A stretch of DNA of 56,359 nt from a bacterium (lineage in GTDB: Bacteria; Patescibacteriota; Minisyncoccia; UBA6257; JAGOQP01): NCBI GenBank assembly GCA_021812345.1, contig JAKANP010000005.1, positions 1 to 56,359 on the forward strand, in the 5' to 3' direction. Made by a program: the position numbers and the translations under genes. Under the pieces are notes generated by a model. That model did not search any database. It was given only the letters and a program-made list of their open reading frames with translations, and was not told where the DNA came from. The stretch's first letter is position 1, and every line of letters starts with the position of its first letter. Positions 16,615 to 25,977 of this stretch are shown in pieces.

Positions 16615-19600
16615 ATGAGCGATAATTGGTTCGGACTTTATAAAAAAATTAAAGGATTAAATATAAAAACGGTTATTTTGCCTGCCGTAATTTTTATTGT
16701 TCTTCTTTTATCAACTTATTTTGTTTGGACAAAAATAACAGAACAAATCTCATATGACAAACAAAATCTTTTTAATCAGGAGGCTCAACGGGCGATAAAA
16801 TCATTTCAAGACAGAATCGTTCTTGGAAATTCGGTTCTTAGCGGAATGAAAGGATATTATGAATCTATGCAACGGTCGATTACTCCGCAAGAGTGGCTAA
16901 ATTATATAAAACAATTGGAGCCTCAAGCTAAAAATTCCTGTATAGATGCCATAGGATATATTAAAAAAGTTTCCCAAAATAATTTATCCGAAGAAATAAA
17001 AAATGCCAATGATTACGTCGCTTTATTTAATGGAAATTTTGGGCCGGTAGTTTTTCATCCTCAAGGGAACAAAGAAAATTATTACATAATAAAATATTTT
17101 TTTCCGTTAGATGAAAAATCGTTTGACCTTTTGGGTTTTGATTATTCTTCTCAAGAACAATTAAATCAAACAATACAATCGTCAGGCAGTTTATCGACTA
17201 TTCAAATTACTCCCATTCAAAAAATGTGGGACAATAATCATCCTAGAGTGGACGCATTAATACCTATTTATTATAAACAAAATTATGCATTTGAATCGTC
17301 ATCAACTTTGAGAGGTTTTGGTTTGGCGATAACCGACATAGATAATTGCGCCAGATCAATTATCGGCGGTTCCGTTGTTAATGGAATAAATTACAAAGCG
17401 GTTGATATAACTGGCGGCAGTCAGAATGATTTTTTTCAAAGCGACAACTGGGGGGAATATCCGCATCAATTTTTTGAACAACAAAAGATAAATTTTTATA
17501 ATCGTCAATGGCTAATTGAATTTGAATCCGCTCCGGATTTTGGAAATACGGCATCAAACACCGCCTTGGTATTTTTGATCCCGATTTTTGGCATACTGCT
17601 TAGCTTTTTTGTTTCTTCTTTGGTGCTGATGTATTCGACCTCAAGAGCCAGAGCTTATGGCTTGGTGGATAAAGTAACCGGACTTCTTCAGGAAAGCGAG
17701 GCAAAATTAAAAGAACTTTTTTATAAATCTCCGGACCCGATTTTCATATTGGATAATAGCGGAAGGTTTGTTGATATGAATGTTGCCGGAGAAAAAATGC
17801 ACGGAATACCCAAAGAAGAATTGATTAGAAATCATAAGATTTTTGATTTTATCTCTCCTTCAAGCAGCGGAATTGACGAATCTTTATGGGAAAAATTTAT
17901 TAAACAGGGAAATATCAGATTTGATTTTGTATTCAAGCACCCGCAGAGTGGAGAAGAAAGACACATGGAAGTATCTGCGGCGGCAAATTATATTCCGGGG
18001 ATGAATATAGCTATCATAAGAGATGTCACTAAAAATAGAGAATTAGAAAATGCTTTAAAAAAAGCCGAACAATTGTGGAAAACTATTTTTTCCGCCGCCA
18101 ATGACGCCATTTTAATTTTGGATGATAATCAGGAAATAATAAGTTGCAACTTGGCCGCAGAAAGAATTTATAAAGAATCAAAAGAAAAAATAATCGGCAA
18201 AAGAATAATCGATATCCGTTATGACAAGGATCAAAATAAAATTAATGAACAATTTGGCAATGTTATAAAAAACAATGGATTGATTTTTGAAACCAAACAA
18301 GTTCGCGGGAACGGCGACATTTTTGATGCCGAAGTGAGCGTTAAGCCATTTAAAATTTTTGATAAAGATTATATTGTCGATATTGTTCGTGATATTTCCG
18401 AAAGAAAAAAAATAGAAGCAAAAGAGAAAAAAATCAGCAAGGATTTGAAGATTTTAAGCGAAAGCAATCAGGCGATGATTAAATCGCAAAATGAACAGGA
18501 ATTTTTGGACAAGTTATGCAGGATAATTGTTGAAACCGGGGAGTATAAATTTGTTTGGATAGGGGAGGCATTTGATGATGGTGAAAAGTCCGTAAAGCCG
18601 GTAGCTCAATGCGGATTTAATGACGATTATTTGAAAAATATCAAAGTATCTTGGGGAGAAAATGAATATGGGATGGGTCCGACCGGATCGGCAATAAGAA
18701 ATAAAACCGTTTCTGTGGTCAGAAATATTGAAAATGATCCCAATTATTCTGTTTGGCGTTCGGAAGCGGAAAAGAGGGGATATTTATCTTCCGTTGCTTT
18801 GCCTATAATTGTCGGTATAAAAATTTTTGGAGCTTTAAATATTTATTCTTCCGAAGCGGATGCTTTTAATCAGGAAGAGGTGGAGTTGCTTGATAAATTA
18901 TCGGGTGATATCGGTTTTGGCATAAACAGCATTCGCTTAAAAAACGAAATAAAATCAAGCGAGGAAAAATATAGAAAAATGATCGAACTTTCTCCGGATG
19001 CGGTAGTAATACATTCCGGAGAAAAAATAGTTTTTGTTAATAATGCGGCCATTAAAATTTTTGGCGCCAAATCATCGGAAGAAATTGTGGGCAAGCCGAC
19101 AATGAGCTTTGTCCATCCCGATAGCATTAATGTGGTCAAGGAAAGAATTTCGGAGATGATTAATAAAAAAGAGCCCGTGCCCGTAGTGGATGAAAAATTT
19201 TTAAAAATTGACGGCTCTCCGATAGATGTTTCAGTTGTAGCGGCGCCGATTATTTATGATGGCCGTCCGGCTATCCAAGTTATAGTCCACGACATTACCG
19301 AGAGAAAACGTTCGGAAGTAAAAATGAAAGAATTAAATTCCGAATTGGAAAAATTCAAACTGGCCGTTGAAAACGCTTCCGACCACATAATAATAACCGA
19401 TATTGATGGGAATATAATTTTTGCCAATAAGGCAGCCTCTCAAACAACCGGATATCCTATAAACGAAATGATCGGCAAAACCCCTCGTCTATGGGGAGGA
19501 CAAATGCCTTTGGATTTTTATAAAGGAATGTGGAACACCATAAAATACGAGAAAAGGCCATTTTTTGGAGAAATTAAAAACAAAAGAAAGTCCGGAGAAT

Positions 19601-20424
19601 TTTATCAAGCTGTCGCAAGCGTTTCTCCGGTTCTAAACGAAAAAGGAGATGTGATGTTTTTTGTCGGCATAGAACGGGACGTTACTAAAGAGAGGGCAAT
19701 AGACAAATCAAAATCGGAATTCGTATCTTTGGCCTCCCATCAATTAAGAACTCCGCTTTCTGCCATAAATTGGTATACCGAAATGCTTATGGATGAAGAT
19801 GTCGGAAAACTTAACACCAAGCAGAGAGATTATTTGAAAGAGATTTATAATTCGAGCAAAAGAATGACCGATTTGGTCGGGTCGCTTTTGAATGTATCGA
19901 GAATAGATTTGGGAACTTTTGCCATAGAACCAAAGCCGACTGATATCGTCGAAATTGTAAAGTCAGTGATTAAGGAATTATCCCATCAAATAAAAAAGAA
20001 AAAACAAAAAATAAAAGAAGAATACGATACGAAAATCGGGCTTTTGAATGTTGACCCCAATTTAATGAGAATTGTCTTTCAAAATCTGATATCAAATTCG
20101 GTAAAGTATACTCCGCCATCGGGAGAAGTTGATGTTAAGATAAAAAAAGAAGGCGATGATATTATTGTTTCGGTTTCCGATACCGGATATGGAATTCCCA
20201 AGAGTCAGCAGTCAAGAATTTTTGAAAAGTTTTTCAGAGCTGATAATGTAAGAGAGATTGAAACCGATGGCAACGGATTGGGACTTTATATGGTTAAGGA
20301 AATTGTTGAAAAATCCGGCGGGTCAATCAGGTTTGAATCCGAAGAGAATAAAGGGACCAAATTTTTTGTTTCAATACCGATATCCGGGATGGTAAAGAAA
20401 GAAGGAGAAAAGAAGTTGTCTTAA
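16615..20424 (+). CDS. Membrane sensor histidine kinase: CHASE-PAS-PAS-GAF-PAS-PAS-HisKA-HATPase
   Basis: 1269 aa from the ATG at 16615; a TTG nine bases upstream is less likely. TM1 lies near residues 17-39. An extracytoplasmic CHASE-type sensor follows (FQDRIVLGNSVLSGMKGYYES ... RGFGLAITDID) to ~305, then TM2 near 320-342. Two PAS domains, a GAF domain (~600-780) and two more PAS domains lead to a HisKA domain with His1042 (SLASHQLRTPLSAINW). The HATPase has QNLISNSVKYTP (N box), DTGYGIP (G1) and GNGLGLYMV (G2). It is not hybrid, so it must use separate receivers; both flanking genes encode them. The external ligand is unknown. Confidence 0.92.
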   Translation: MSDNWFGLYKKIKGLNIKTVILPAVIFIVLLLSTYFVWTKITEQISYDKQNLFNQEAQRAIKSFQDRIVLGNSVLSGMKGYYESMQRSITPQEWLNYIKQLEPQAKNSCIDAIGYIKKVSQNNLSEEIKNANDYVALFNGNFGPVVFHPQGNKENYYIIKYFFPLDEKSFDLLGFDYSSQEQLNQTIQSSGSLSTIQITPIQKMWDNNHPRVDALIPIYYKQNYAFESSSTLRGFGLAITDIDNCARSIIGGSVVNGINYKAVDITGGSQNDFFQSDNWGEYPHQFFEQQKINFYNRQWLIEFESAPDFGNTASNTALVFLIPIFGILLSFFVSSLVLMYSTSRARAYGLVDKVTGLLQESEAKLKELFYKSPDPIFILDNSGRFVDMNVAGEKMHGIPKEELIRNHKIFDFISPSSSGIDESLWEKFIKQGNIRFDFVFKHPQSGEERHMEVSAAANYIPGMNIAIIRDVTKNRELENALKKAEQLWKTIFSAANDAILILDDNQEIISCNLAAERIYKESKEKIIGKRIIDIRYDKDQNKINEQFGNVIKNNGLIFETKQVRGNGDIFDAEVSVKPFKIFDKDYIVDIVRDISERKKIEAKEKKISKDLKILSESNQAMIKSQNEQEFLDKLCRIIVETGEYKFVWIGEAFDDGEKSVKPVAQCGFNDDYLKNIKVSWGENEYGMGPTGSAIRNKTVSVVRNIENDPNYSVWRSEAEKRGYLSSVALPIIVGIKIFGALNIYSSEADAFNQEEVELLDKLSGDIGFGINSIRLKNEIKSSEEKYRKMIELSPDAVVIHSGEKIVFVNNAAIKIFGAKSSEEIVGKPTMSFVHPDSINVVKERISEMINKKEPVPVVDEKFLKIDGSPIDVSVVAAPIIYDGRPAIQVIVHDITERKRSEVKMKELNSELEKFKLAVENASDHIIITDIDGNIIFANKAASQTTGYPINEMIGKTPRLWGGQMPLDFYKGMWNTIKYEKRPFFGEIKNKRKSGEFYQAVASVSPVLNEKGDVMFFVGIERDVTKERAIDKSKSEFVSLASHQLRTPLSAINWYTEMLMDEDVGKLNTKQRDYLKEIYNSSKRMTDLVGSLLNVSRIDLGTFAIEPKPTDIVEIVKSVIKELSHQIKKKKQKIKEEYDTKIGLLNVDPNLMRIVFQNLISNSVKYTPPSGEVDVKIKKEGDDIIVSVSDTGYGIPKSQQSRIFEKFFRADNVREIETDGNGLGLYMVKEIVEKSGGSIRFESEENKGTKFFVSIPISGMVKKEGEKKLS

Positions 20425-20438
20425 TTTTAAAAATTTTG

Positions 20439-20447
20439 TGTTATAAT
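20439..20447 (+). promoter_or_regulatory. Extended -10 promoter before second response regulator
   Basis: TGTTATAAT matches the extended -10. It lies 26 nt upstream of the ATG at 20474 in the 49-bp gap after the kinase gene. Confidence 0.5.
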
Positions 20448-20473
20448 TAAAATAATTAAATTAATTTTATAAT

Positions 20474-20863
20474 ATGGAACAAAAACAAAAATCCATTTTA
20501 GTTGTTGAAGACGAGATGCCGGTTTTAAACGCATTGGCCGATAAATTTGAAAGAGAGGACTTTATTGTTTTTAAAGCCAAAAATGGGGAAGAGGGATTAA
20601 AATCTGCCTTAGAAAACAGACCGGATATGATATTGCTTGATTTGATGATGCCAAAAATGGACGGAATAGAAATGATGAGACGCTTGAGAGAGGAAAATGT
20701 TTATGGACGCAAAGTGCCGATAATAATATTAACCAACTTATCGGCTGATGATAAAATCACTTGGGCAGTGGCAAAAGATGAGCCGGCATATTATTTGATT
20801 AAATCCGATTGGAAAATAGACGACGTAGTCGATAAAGTCCGCGATACTTTAGGGATGAAATAA
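20474..20863 (+). CDS. Single-domain response regulator
   Basis: 129 aa, receiver only. Key residues are Glu12-Asp13, phospho-acceptor Asp56 (ILLDLMMPKMDG), Thr87 (IILTNLS) and Lys110 (YLIKSDW). It is clearly different from the receiver upstream of the kinase, so the two were not produced by a recent duplication. Their placement on either side of one kinase suggests a branched phosphorelay. Confidence 0.92.
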   Translation: MEQKQKSILVVEDEMPVLNALADKFEREDFIVFKAKNGEEGLKSALENRPDMILLDLMMPKMDGIEMMRRLREENVYGRKVPIIILTNLSADDKITWAVAKDEPAYYLIKSDWKIDDVVDKVRDTLGMK

Positions 20864-20944
20864 ATTAAATTCTTTTTAATTTCATTTTATTTTTTGTTTT
20901 TGATTTTTTTTGTGTTATTCTTTAGATAAAGTAAATAAAATTTC

Positions 20945-22081
20945 ATGTCTGATATTCAAGGAAGCACAAAACAAGAGTTGCAAAAAATTTCTTCAAAAAA
21001 AATAGAAATTTTAAACATACCCGATTCATCGTCGGGCTCTTTGGGCAATTCGGAATCAAAAAAAAATATTACCGGAAGATTGGAAACAAAAATCCTTATT
21101 CTTTTTTACCAGGAATATCCCAATCAACAGCCAACTCACGACATTGTCGTTGATCAGGTTAAAGAAGTTTTGTCGGATTTGGGTTATTCCGTTTCTTTAC
21201 TCCCGATAAATCAAAGTATTGACAGAATAACTAACGGCATCAAACAAGAAAAACCCGATCTGGTTTTTAATTTATGTGAAACATTCAGAAATAACGATCG
21301 ATTTGAAACAAACATCACCGCTCTTTTGGAAATGTTTAAAGTTCCTTTTACCGGATCTGCTCCAAGCGGATTATTTTTAAGCAACGATAAGCATATAAGT
21401 AAGAAAATTTTTGATTTTCACAGAATTCCTTATGCTGATTTTTTTGTCGTTAGAGTCGGACAAGATGTTTCTGTCCCGAGGGGTTTTGTCTATCCGCTTT
21501 TTGTAAAACCGGTGAGAGAAGATGCGTCAATCGGTATTGACGATAATTCCGTAGTTTATGATTATCAATCGCTTTCTAAAAAAGTTAAAGAACTTCACGA
21601 AACATTAGGAGGGGACGTTATGGTTGAAGAATTTATAGATGGCAGGGAATTTTATGTTTCAGTTGTCGGCGATGACGGAAATATACGCGCTTTGCCGATA
21701 GTCGAGCTTGATTTTTCAAAATGGCCCGAAGGAAAACCAAAAATTTATTCAAACAAAGCGAAAATAGACGAAACATCCGAAGAATTCAAAAAAATAGATT
21801 TTGATTATGGAGAGACATTAAAACTCCCCGATGATATTCAAAAGAAAATGAAAGAATTGGCGGTCAAAACGGCAAAGGCGCTGGATGTAAGAGATTACGC
21901 CAGAGTAGATATGAGAATGGACAAAGACGGCAAGATTTATGTTTTGGAAGCGAATTTGAATCCTTACCTGAACAAAGAAGATATTCTTTCGATGTCTGCC
22001 GGAGTTGATGGAATCTCATATCCGCAACTCGTTGAAGAAATAGTTTCGAGCGCTCTTGCCAGAGGAAGAGCAATGGTTTAA
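20945..22081 (+). CDS. ATP-grasp ligase related to D-alanine--D-alanine ligase
   Basis: 378 aa. Residues 1-45 are a Ser/Lys-rich, probably disordered extension. A pre-ATP-grasp fold follows (KILILFYQEYPNQQPTHDIV). The ATP-grasp core has FTGSAPSG, FVKPVREDASIGI, VEEFIDGREFYVSVVG and, near the end, ARVDMRMDKDGKIYVLEANLNPYL, the metal-binding RxD...ExNxNP motif. Many Ddl-like ATP-grasp enzymes ligate amino acids or peptides rather than D-Ala. The N-terminal tail and the location after signalling genes make the true substrate uncertain. It closes the surface/signalling run. Confidence 0.78.
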   Translation: MSDIQGSTKQELQKISSKKIEILNIPDSSSGSLGNSESKKNITGRLETKILILFYQEYPNQQPTHDIVVDQVKEVLSDLGYSVSLLPINQSIDRITNGIKQEKPDLVFNLCETFRNNDRFETNITALLEMFKVPFTGSAPSGLFLSNDKHISKKIFDFHRIPYADFFVVRVGQDVSVPRGFVYPLFVKPVREDASIGIDDNSVVYDYQSLSKKVKELHETLGGDVMVEEFIDGREFYVSVVGDDGNIRALPIVELDFSKWPEGKPKIYSNKAKIDETSEEFKKIDFDYGETLKLPDDIQKKMKELAVKTAKALDVRDYARVDMRMDKDGKIYVLEANLNPYLNKEDILSMSAGVDGISYPQLVEEIVSSALARGRAMV

Positions 22082-22133
22082 TCGTTGTTGATTTTTTTAG
22101 ATAATGATTTATCTTTAATTTTTAGTTTATTTT

Positions 22134-22204
22134 CGGGCCGTAGTATAGCGGTAGTATTCATGCTTTGGGAGCATGCGGTCCGGGTCCAACTCCCGGCGGC
22201 CCGA
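22134..22204 (+). tRNA. trnP: tRNA-Pro(TGG)
   Basis: 71 nt. Acceptor CGGGCCG/CGGCCCG, anticodon stem CATGC/GCATG, loop TTTGGGA (anticodon TGG), T-arm CCGGG-TCCAACT-CCCGG, discriminator A. The D arm is small. A terminator follows. Confidence 0.93.
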
Positions 22205-22207
22205 CAT

Positions 22208-22241
22208 AAAAAAATACACTTGATTTGAGTGTATTTTTTTA
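22208..22241 (+). terminator. Terminator after tRNA-Pro
   Basis: aaatacact pairs with agtgtattt around loop tgatttg (approximate), followed by a T-run. Confidence 0.8.
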
Positions 22242-22270
22242 TAAACGGATTTGTTTTTCAATTCCTCACA

Positions 22271-22290
22271 TGAGCAAATAAATTTGCTCA
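22271..22290. repeat. Short perfect hairpin
   Basis: tgagcaaat / atttgctca with loop aa, 24 bp downstream of the 3' end of tRNA-Phe on the minus strand. No T-run follows, so its role is uncertain. Confidence 0.45.
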
Positions 22291-22313
22291 TTCCTTGCAC
22301 TGCGTTTCACTTG

Positions 22314-22660
22314 TGCCGCGGGAGGGAATTGAACCCCCGACGCCATCCTCTTCCGAGAATATTTGGACTATATCATTCCCCACTTTTTTGTTAAAAGGTG
22401 GGGATTGGGCGCTTCCTTTGGCGCATGCGTCAAAGTAAATGTTAGTCTCTACACCTGCCTACATTAAAAATCATAACAAATAAGTTTTTCCTAAATTAAA
22501 GAATTTAAGTATAGCTAACTTGCGATTAAAAATTCTAATGAAGGATTGGCTCGGTATTATCTTATTAGACTTCACCGATTTCACCCAATTTTTCAATTCC
22601 GATTGCTCGGAAAAGCCCCAAAGAGTTTAGGGATGCGCTCTACCACTGAGCTACCGCGGC
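22314..22660 (-). tRNA. trnF: tRNA-Phe(GAA) interrupted by a group I intron
   Basis: On the minus strand the 5' exon is 22660-22629 (ending at U33) and the 3' exon is 22353-22314. Joined, they give acceptor GCCGCGG/CCGCGGC, D arm GCTC/GAGC, anticodon stem CATCC/GGATG and loop CTGAAGA (GAA, Phe), discriminator A. The 275-bp insertion falls between positions 33 and 34. No other tRNA-Phe is seen in the window, so splicing would be needed for function. Confidence 0.88.
22354..22628 (-). ncRNA. Group I intron in tRNA-Phe
   Basis: 275 nt. The 5' exon ends CCCU. An internal guide TTTGGGG just inside the intron can pair with it and places U33 opposite G, the conserved group I splice-site wobble. The intron ends in G. 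The core shows GAGACTAACA (P7 5' strand) and GATATAGTCC (P7 3' strand), with GACTA pairing to TAGTC. A GC hairpin GGTGGGG/CCCCACC-like (P9 region) precedes the S element. There is no ORF. Self-splicing is inferred from these elements. Confidence 0.82.
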
Positions 22661-22736
22661 ATATTTTTATTACAATGTACTTAGTCAAAATAACAAAAAA
22701 AATAAAATAAATCAATTTTTATTTTATATAAAATCG

Positions 22737-22808
22737 TACCCCCACCAGGAATCGGACCTAGATCTACTCCTTAGAAGGGAGTCATTCTATCCATTGAACT
22801 ATGGGGGC
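22737..22808 (-). tRNA. trnR: tRNA-Arg(TCT)
   Basis: 72 nt on the minus strand. Acceptor GCCCCCA/TGGGGGT (G1-U72 wobble), anticodon stem ACTCC/GGAGT, loop CTTCTAA (anticodon TCT), discriminator A. An ordinary intronless gene. Confidence 0.92.
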
Positions 22809-22914
22809 TTTTAAAAAAACTTACTAATTCATTTTATTGATAACTGGGAATAAAATCAAGAAAAATGATATTGAAATACGTCAATAAATAATTTATAGTA
22901 TTTATGTTATTTAT

Positions 22915-22986
22915 GGTGGCCTTGGTGTAGTAGTAACACTGCAGTTTGTGGCACTGCCATCACGGGTGCAAATCCCGTAGGCCACC
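22915..22986 (+). tRNA. trnH: tRNA-His(GTG)
   Basis: Acceptor GTGGCCT/AGGCCAC with an encoded extra G at position -1 opposite discriminator C, the hallmark of bacterial tRNA-His. Anticodon stem GCAGT/ACTGC, loop TTGTGGC (anticodon GTG). Confidence 0.94.
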
Positions 22987-23003
22987 CCATAATATTTTTA
23001 TAA

Positions 23004-23036
23004 AAAACCCGCTATTTAGCGGGTTGAGTCTTTTTT
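23004..23036. terminator. Bidirectional terminator between tRNA-His and protease gene
   Basis: aacccgct / agcgggtt with loop attt. T-runs flank it in both directions, so it can end both the tRNA-His transcript and the convergent protease gene, whose stop codon lies in the stem. Confidence 0.8.
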
Positions 23037-23680
23037 GTCGGGCAAGAATTGTTTTCTTCGAATATATTTTTAAAATCGGAAACGGGAATAATAGCTCCCA
23101 TCGAACTGTTTTCTCCAACATCTAACGATACCAGTCCGATAACTTCTCCGTCCTTATTATAAACTGCCGCTCCCGATGACCCCTCGTCCAATCTCGGACT
23201 TACAAAAATAGTTCTTTCGGTGATTTTGCCAACCGTGTATTCCTGATAAACTCCATCAAGTCCTTGAGCATTTGAATAACAATAAACTTTATCTCCTTGT
23301 TGAACATTGCCGGCTTTGAGTTGTGGCATGTTTGAAAATATTGGTTTGGCAAATTTCAAAAGTGTCAAATCCTGATAAGGTCTTGAGAAAATTACTTCTG
23401 GTCTTGTTCCGTCAACCAATTTTGTATCTCCGTACGGTTTTAACAAATGAAATACTGTCAAAATAATATCATTGGAGATAATCAATCCGCTTCCTTTGAA
23501 TCTTTGATTTCCCTGATCGGTTATCAATGGCACGTAATGTGAACTCATTTGGAAAACTATTTTTTGATAATCTGACGGCTCTTTGAAGATATTTTTTAGA
23601 TATGGTTTTTGGCAAAAAGAATTTTCTGCCGATAAGATTGTAAAAATGGAAGCGGCTATTAAAAGAACCTTTGTCCTCAT
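23012..23680 (-). CDS. Secreted trypsin-like serine protease
   Basis: 222 aa with a signal peptide (residues 1-23, ending SAENSFC or just after). The chymotrypsin-fold catalytic triad is visible: His78 in ILTVFHLL, Asp104 in YQDLTLLKF and Ser169 in DEGSSGAAV, the GxSGG-type motif. There is no PDZ domain, so it is shorter than DegP/HtrA proteins. A strong AGGAGG site precedes the ATG. It stands alone, divergent from gyrB. It may process surface or periplasmic proteins; the targets are unknown. The cysteine at residue 23 could also make this a lipoprotein, but the lipobox is poor. Confidence 0.88.
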   Translation of the reverse strand: MRTKVLLIAASIFTILSAENSFCQKPYLKNIFKEPSDYQKIVFQMSSHYVPLITDQGNQRFKGSGLIISNDIILTVFHLLKPYGDTKLVDGTRPEVIFSRPYQDLTLLKFAKPIFSNMPQLKAGNVQQGDKVYCYSNAQGLDGVYQEYTVGKITERTIFVSPRLDEGSSGAAVYNKDGEVIGLVSLDVGENSSMGAIIPVSDFKNIFEENNSCPTKKTQPAK

Positions 23681-23766
23681 TTTCGCCTCCTATTTGCTGA
23701 TAAAATATTAATCTATTTTTCACAAAAATCAATAAAAAAGCATTTGTTTTTTGGTTAAAAATTTGA

Positions 23767-23772
23767 TATAAT
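23767..23772 (+). promoter_or_regulatory. -10 box upstream of gyrB
   Basis: TATAAT, 54 nt before the ATG. A weak TTGTTT lies 17 bp upstream as a possible -35. Confidence 0.45.
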
Positions 23773-23826
23773 TAATTTATAAAAGGGTGATTTTTTAAGC
23801 CCATTTTTATTGATTTCAAAACGTTT

Positions 23827-25857
23827 ATGCCAAAAAAAGAAGAAAAAAATCAGCAAAATAGCGGAGCTTCTTACAGTGCCAAGGATATCTATGTTTTAGA
23901 GGGTCTTGAGCCTGTACGAAAAAGACCGGGAATGTATATCGGCTCAACCGGAATTGATGGCTTGCATCATCTGGTTTGGGAAATTGTGGATAACTCTATT
24001 GATGAAGCGATGGCCGGATTTGCCAAAAATATAAGAGTGGAACTTTTGAAGGATAATGTTGTTTCGGTAACCGATGATGGACGAGGTATCCCGGTTGATA
24101 TTCATCCTCAAACAAAAAAATCCGCTCTTGAAACCGCTTTGTGCACCTTGCACGCCGGAGGAAAATTTGGCGGAGAATCTTACAAGGTTTCCGGCGGTCT
24201 TCACGGAGTGGGAGCGGCGGTAGTCAACGCTCTTTCCAAATGGATGAAAGCCGAGGTAAATAAAGACGGCGGACTTTATGTTCAGGAATATAAAAAAGGC
24301 ATTCCTCAATACAAGGTTAAAAAAATAAGCGCTTCAAAAATTACCGGAACAAAAATAACTTTCAGGCCCGATGAAGAAATATTTTCAAAAATAGAATTTG
24401 ACAGGAAAAAAATTATTGATCATTTGCGTCAGCAGGCGTTTTTGGTTAAGGGAATTAAAATAGAAATTATAGATGAAAGAGAGGATATTCCTTTTTATCA
24501 CGCTTTTTATTTTGAAGGGGGACTTCTTTCGTTTTTGCATTATTTGAATGAATTCGGAGAAACCGAACAAGACACTCCTTTTTATGTGAATAAAGAATAT
24601 GAAGACATTCAAGTTGAAGCAACTTTTGTTTACAACAAAGATCCCGAAACTCAGGAGCTTAGTTTTGCCAACAATATTTATACTCCCGACGGAGGAATGC
24701 ATTTAACCGGATTTCGTTCGGCTCTGACCAGAGTTTTAAACGACTATGCCAGGGAGAACGGATATATTAAAGATAAAGAGGAAAATCTGACCGGAGACGA
24801 TGTTCGTGAAGGATTGGTGGCAATCGTTTCTATCAAAATCAGAGAGCCGCAATTTGAAGGCCAGACAAAAGCTCGTTTAGGAAATCCTCCCGCAAGGACA
24901 GCGGTTGAAGCGGTTACCTCGGAAGCTTTAAAAGAGTTTTTGCAAAAACACTCTAATGAATCAAAAATTATTATAGGAAAATGTTTATTGGCCGCTAAAG
25001 CCAGAAAAGCCGCGAAAGCCGCCAAAGAGACCGTTTTAAGAAAAGGACCGCTTGAGGGGCTGGCTTTGCCGGGTAAACTTGCCGATTGCACGTCAAGAGA
25101 GCCGTCCGAATCGGAGCTTTTTATTGTTGAGGGAGATTCCGCAGGCGGTTCGGGAAAACAAGGCAGAGACAGGAGGTTTCAGGCAATATTGCCGTTGAGA
25201 GGAAAAATATTGAATGTTGAAAAATCCCGTCTTGATAAAATGCTTTCCAATAATGAAATAAAATCTTTAGTCATTGCTTTGGGTACGGCAATTGGAACAG
25301 ATTTTGATGCCGATAAAATAAGGTATCATAAAATTGTTATTATGACCGATGCCGATGTTGACGGCGCTCACATAAGAACTTTGCTTTTAACTTTGTTTTT
25401 CAGATATTTTAGAGAAATTATAGAAAGAGGTTATCTTTATATTGCTCAGCCGCCATTATTCAGAGTCCAATCAGGAAGAGAATTTTCTTACGCTTTTTCC
25501 GACAAAGAAAAAGACGATTTGGTTGAAAAAATGCAATTGGCAAAAAGTTTAAAGAAAAAATCAAAAGAAAAAGAAGAAGTAAAATCGGAATTGGAAAATC
25601 AAACCGAATCGGAAGGTTCCGAAGAAGAAAAAATAAAAGGTGTAATGGTTCAAAGATATAAAGGATTGGGAGAAATGAATCCGGGACAACTTTGGGAAAC
25701 AACTATGGATCCGGCGACGAGAATTATGAAGCAAGTATCCATAGAAGACGCTCAAGAGGCGGACAGGCTGTTTGATATATTGATGGGGGAAAAGGTAGAA
25801 CCAAGAAAACATTTTATCCAAAGTCGTGCGGCAATGGTGAAAAATTTAGATATCTAA
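23827..25857 (+). CDS. gyrB: DNA gyrase subunit B
   Basis: 676 aa. The GHKL ATPase domain has EGLEPVRKRPGMYIG and EIVDNSIDEA (Glu52, Asn56), then VTDDGRGIPVD and GGLHGVGAAVVNAL. The TOPRIM domain begins with IVEGDSAGGSGKQGRDR (Glu435) and contains the acidic DADVDGAHI. The C-terminus is typical of GyrB (VQRYKGLGEMNPGQLWETTMDP). It is longer than the usual ~640 aa because of a Lys/Glu-rich insert around residues 575-605 (KKKSKEKEEVKSELENQTES), likely a flexible loop. With GyrA it introduces negative supercoils. It is monocistronic here. Confidence 0.96.
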   Translation: MPKKEEKNQQNSGASYSAKDIYVLEGLEPVRKRPGMYIGSTGIDGLHHLVWEIVDNSIDEAMAGFAKNIRVELLKDNVVSVTDDGRGIPVDIHPQTKKSALETALCTLHAGGKFGGESYKVSGGLHGVGAAVVNALSKWMKAEVNKDGGLYVQEYKKGIPQYKVKKISASKITGTKITFRPDEEIFSKIEFDRKKIIDHLRQQAFLVKGIKIEIIDEREDIPFYHAFYFEGGLLSFLHYLNEFGETEQDTPFYVNKEYEDIQVEATFVYNKDPETQELSFANNIYTPDGGMHLTGFRSALTRVLNDYARENGYIKDKEENLTGDDVREGLVAIVSIKIREPQFEGQTKARLGNPPARTAVEAVTSEALKEFLQKHSNESKIIIGKCLLAAKARKAAKAAKETVLRKGPLEGLALPGKLADCTSREPSESELFIVEGDSAGGSGKQGRDRRFQAILPLRGKILNVEKSRLDKMLSNNEIKSLVIALGTAIGTDFDADKIRYHKIVIMTDADVDGAHIRTLLLTLFFRYFREIIERGYLYIAQPPLFRVQSGREFSYAFSDKEKDDLVEKMQLAKSLKKKSKEKEEVKSELENQTESEGSEEEKIKGVMVQRYKGLGEMNPGQLWETTMDPATRIMKQVSIEDAQEADRLFDILMGEKVEPRKHFIQSRAAMVKNLDI

Positions 25858-25895
25858 TCTTCGTAAAATTATAGAATTAAAGGTAGATTTTTAAT

Positions 25896-25924
25896 TTGAC
25901 ATTTTTATTAGAAAATTATACAAT
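25896..25924 (+). promoter_or_regulatory. Consensus sigma-70-type promoter for secE-nusG-rplK
   Basis: TTGACA (25896-25901), a 17-bp spacer, then TACAAT (25919-25924). It is one of the best -35/-10 pairs in the window. A small GC hairpin (ccgcc/ggcgg, 25944-25957) lies in the leader. Confidence 0.75.
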
Positions 25925-25977
25925 GGCAGGAAGTTAATATTTTCCGCCTGTGGGCGGTTTTAAGTATATAAACGCAT

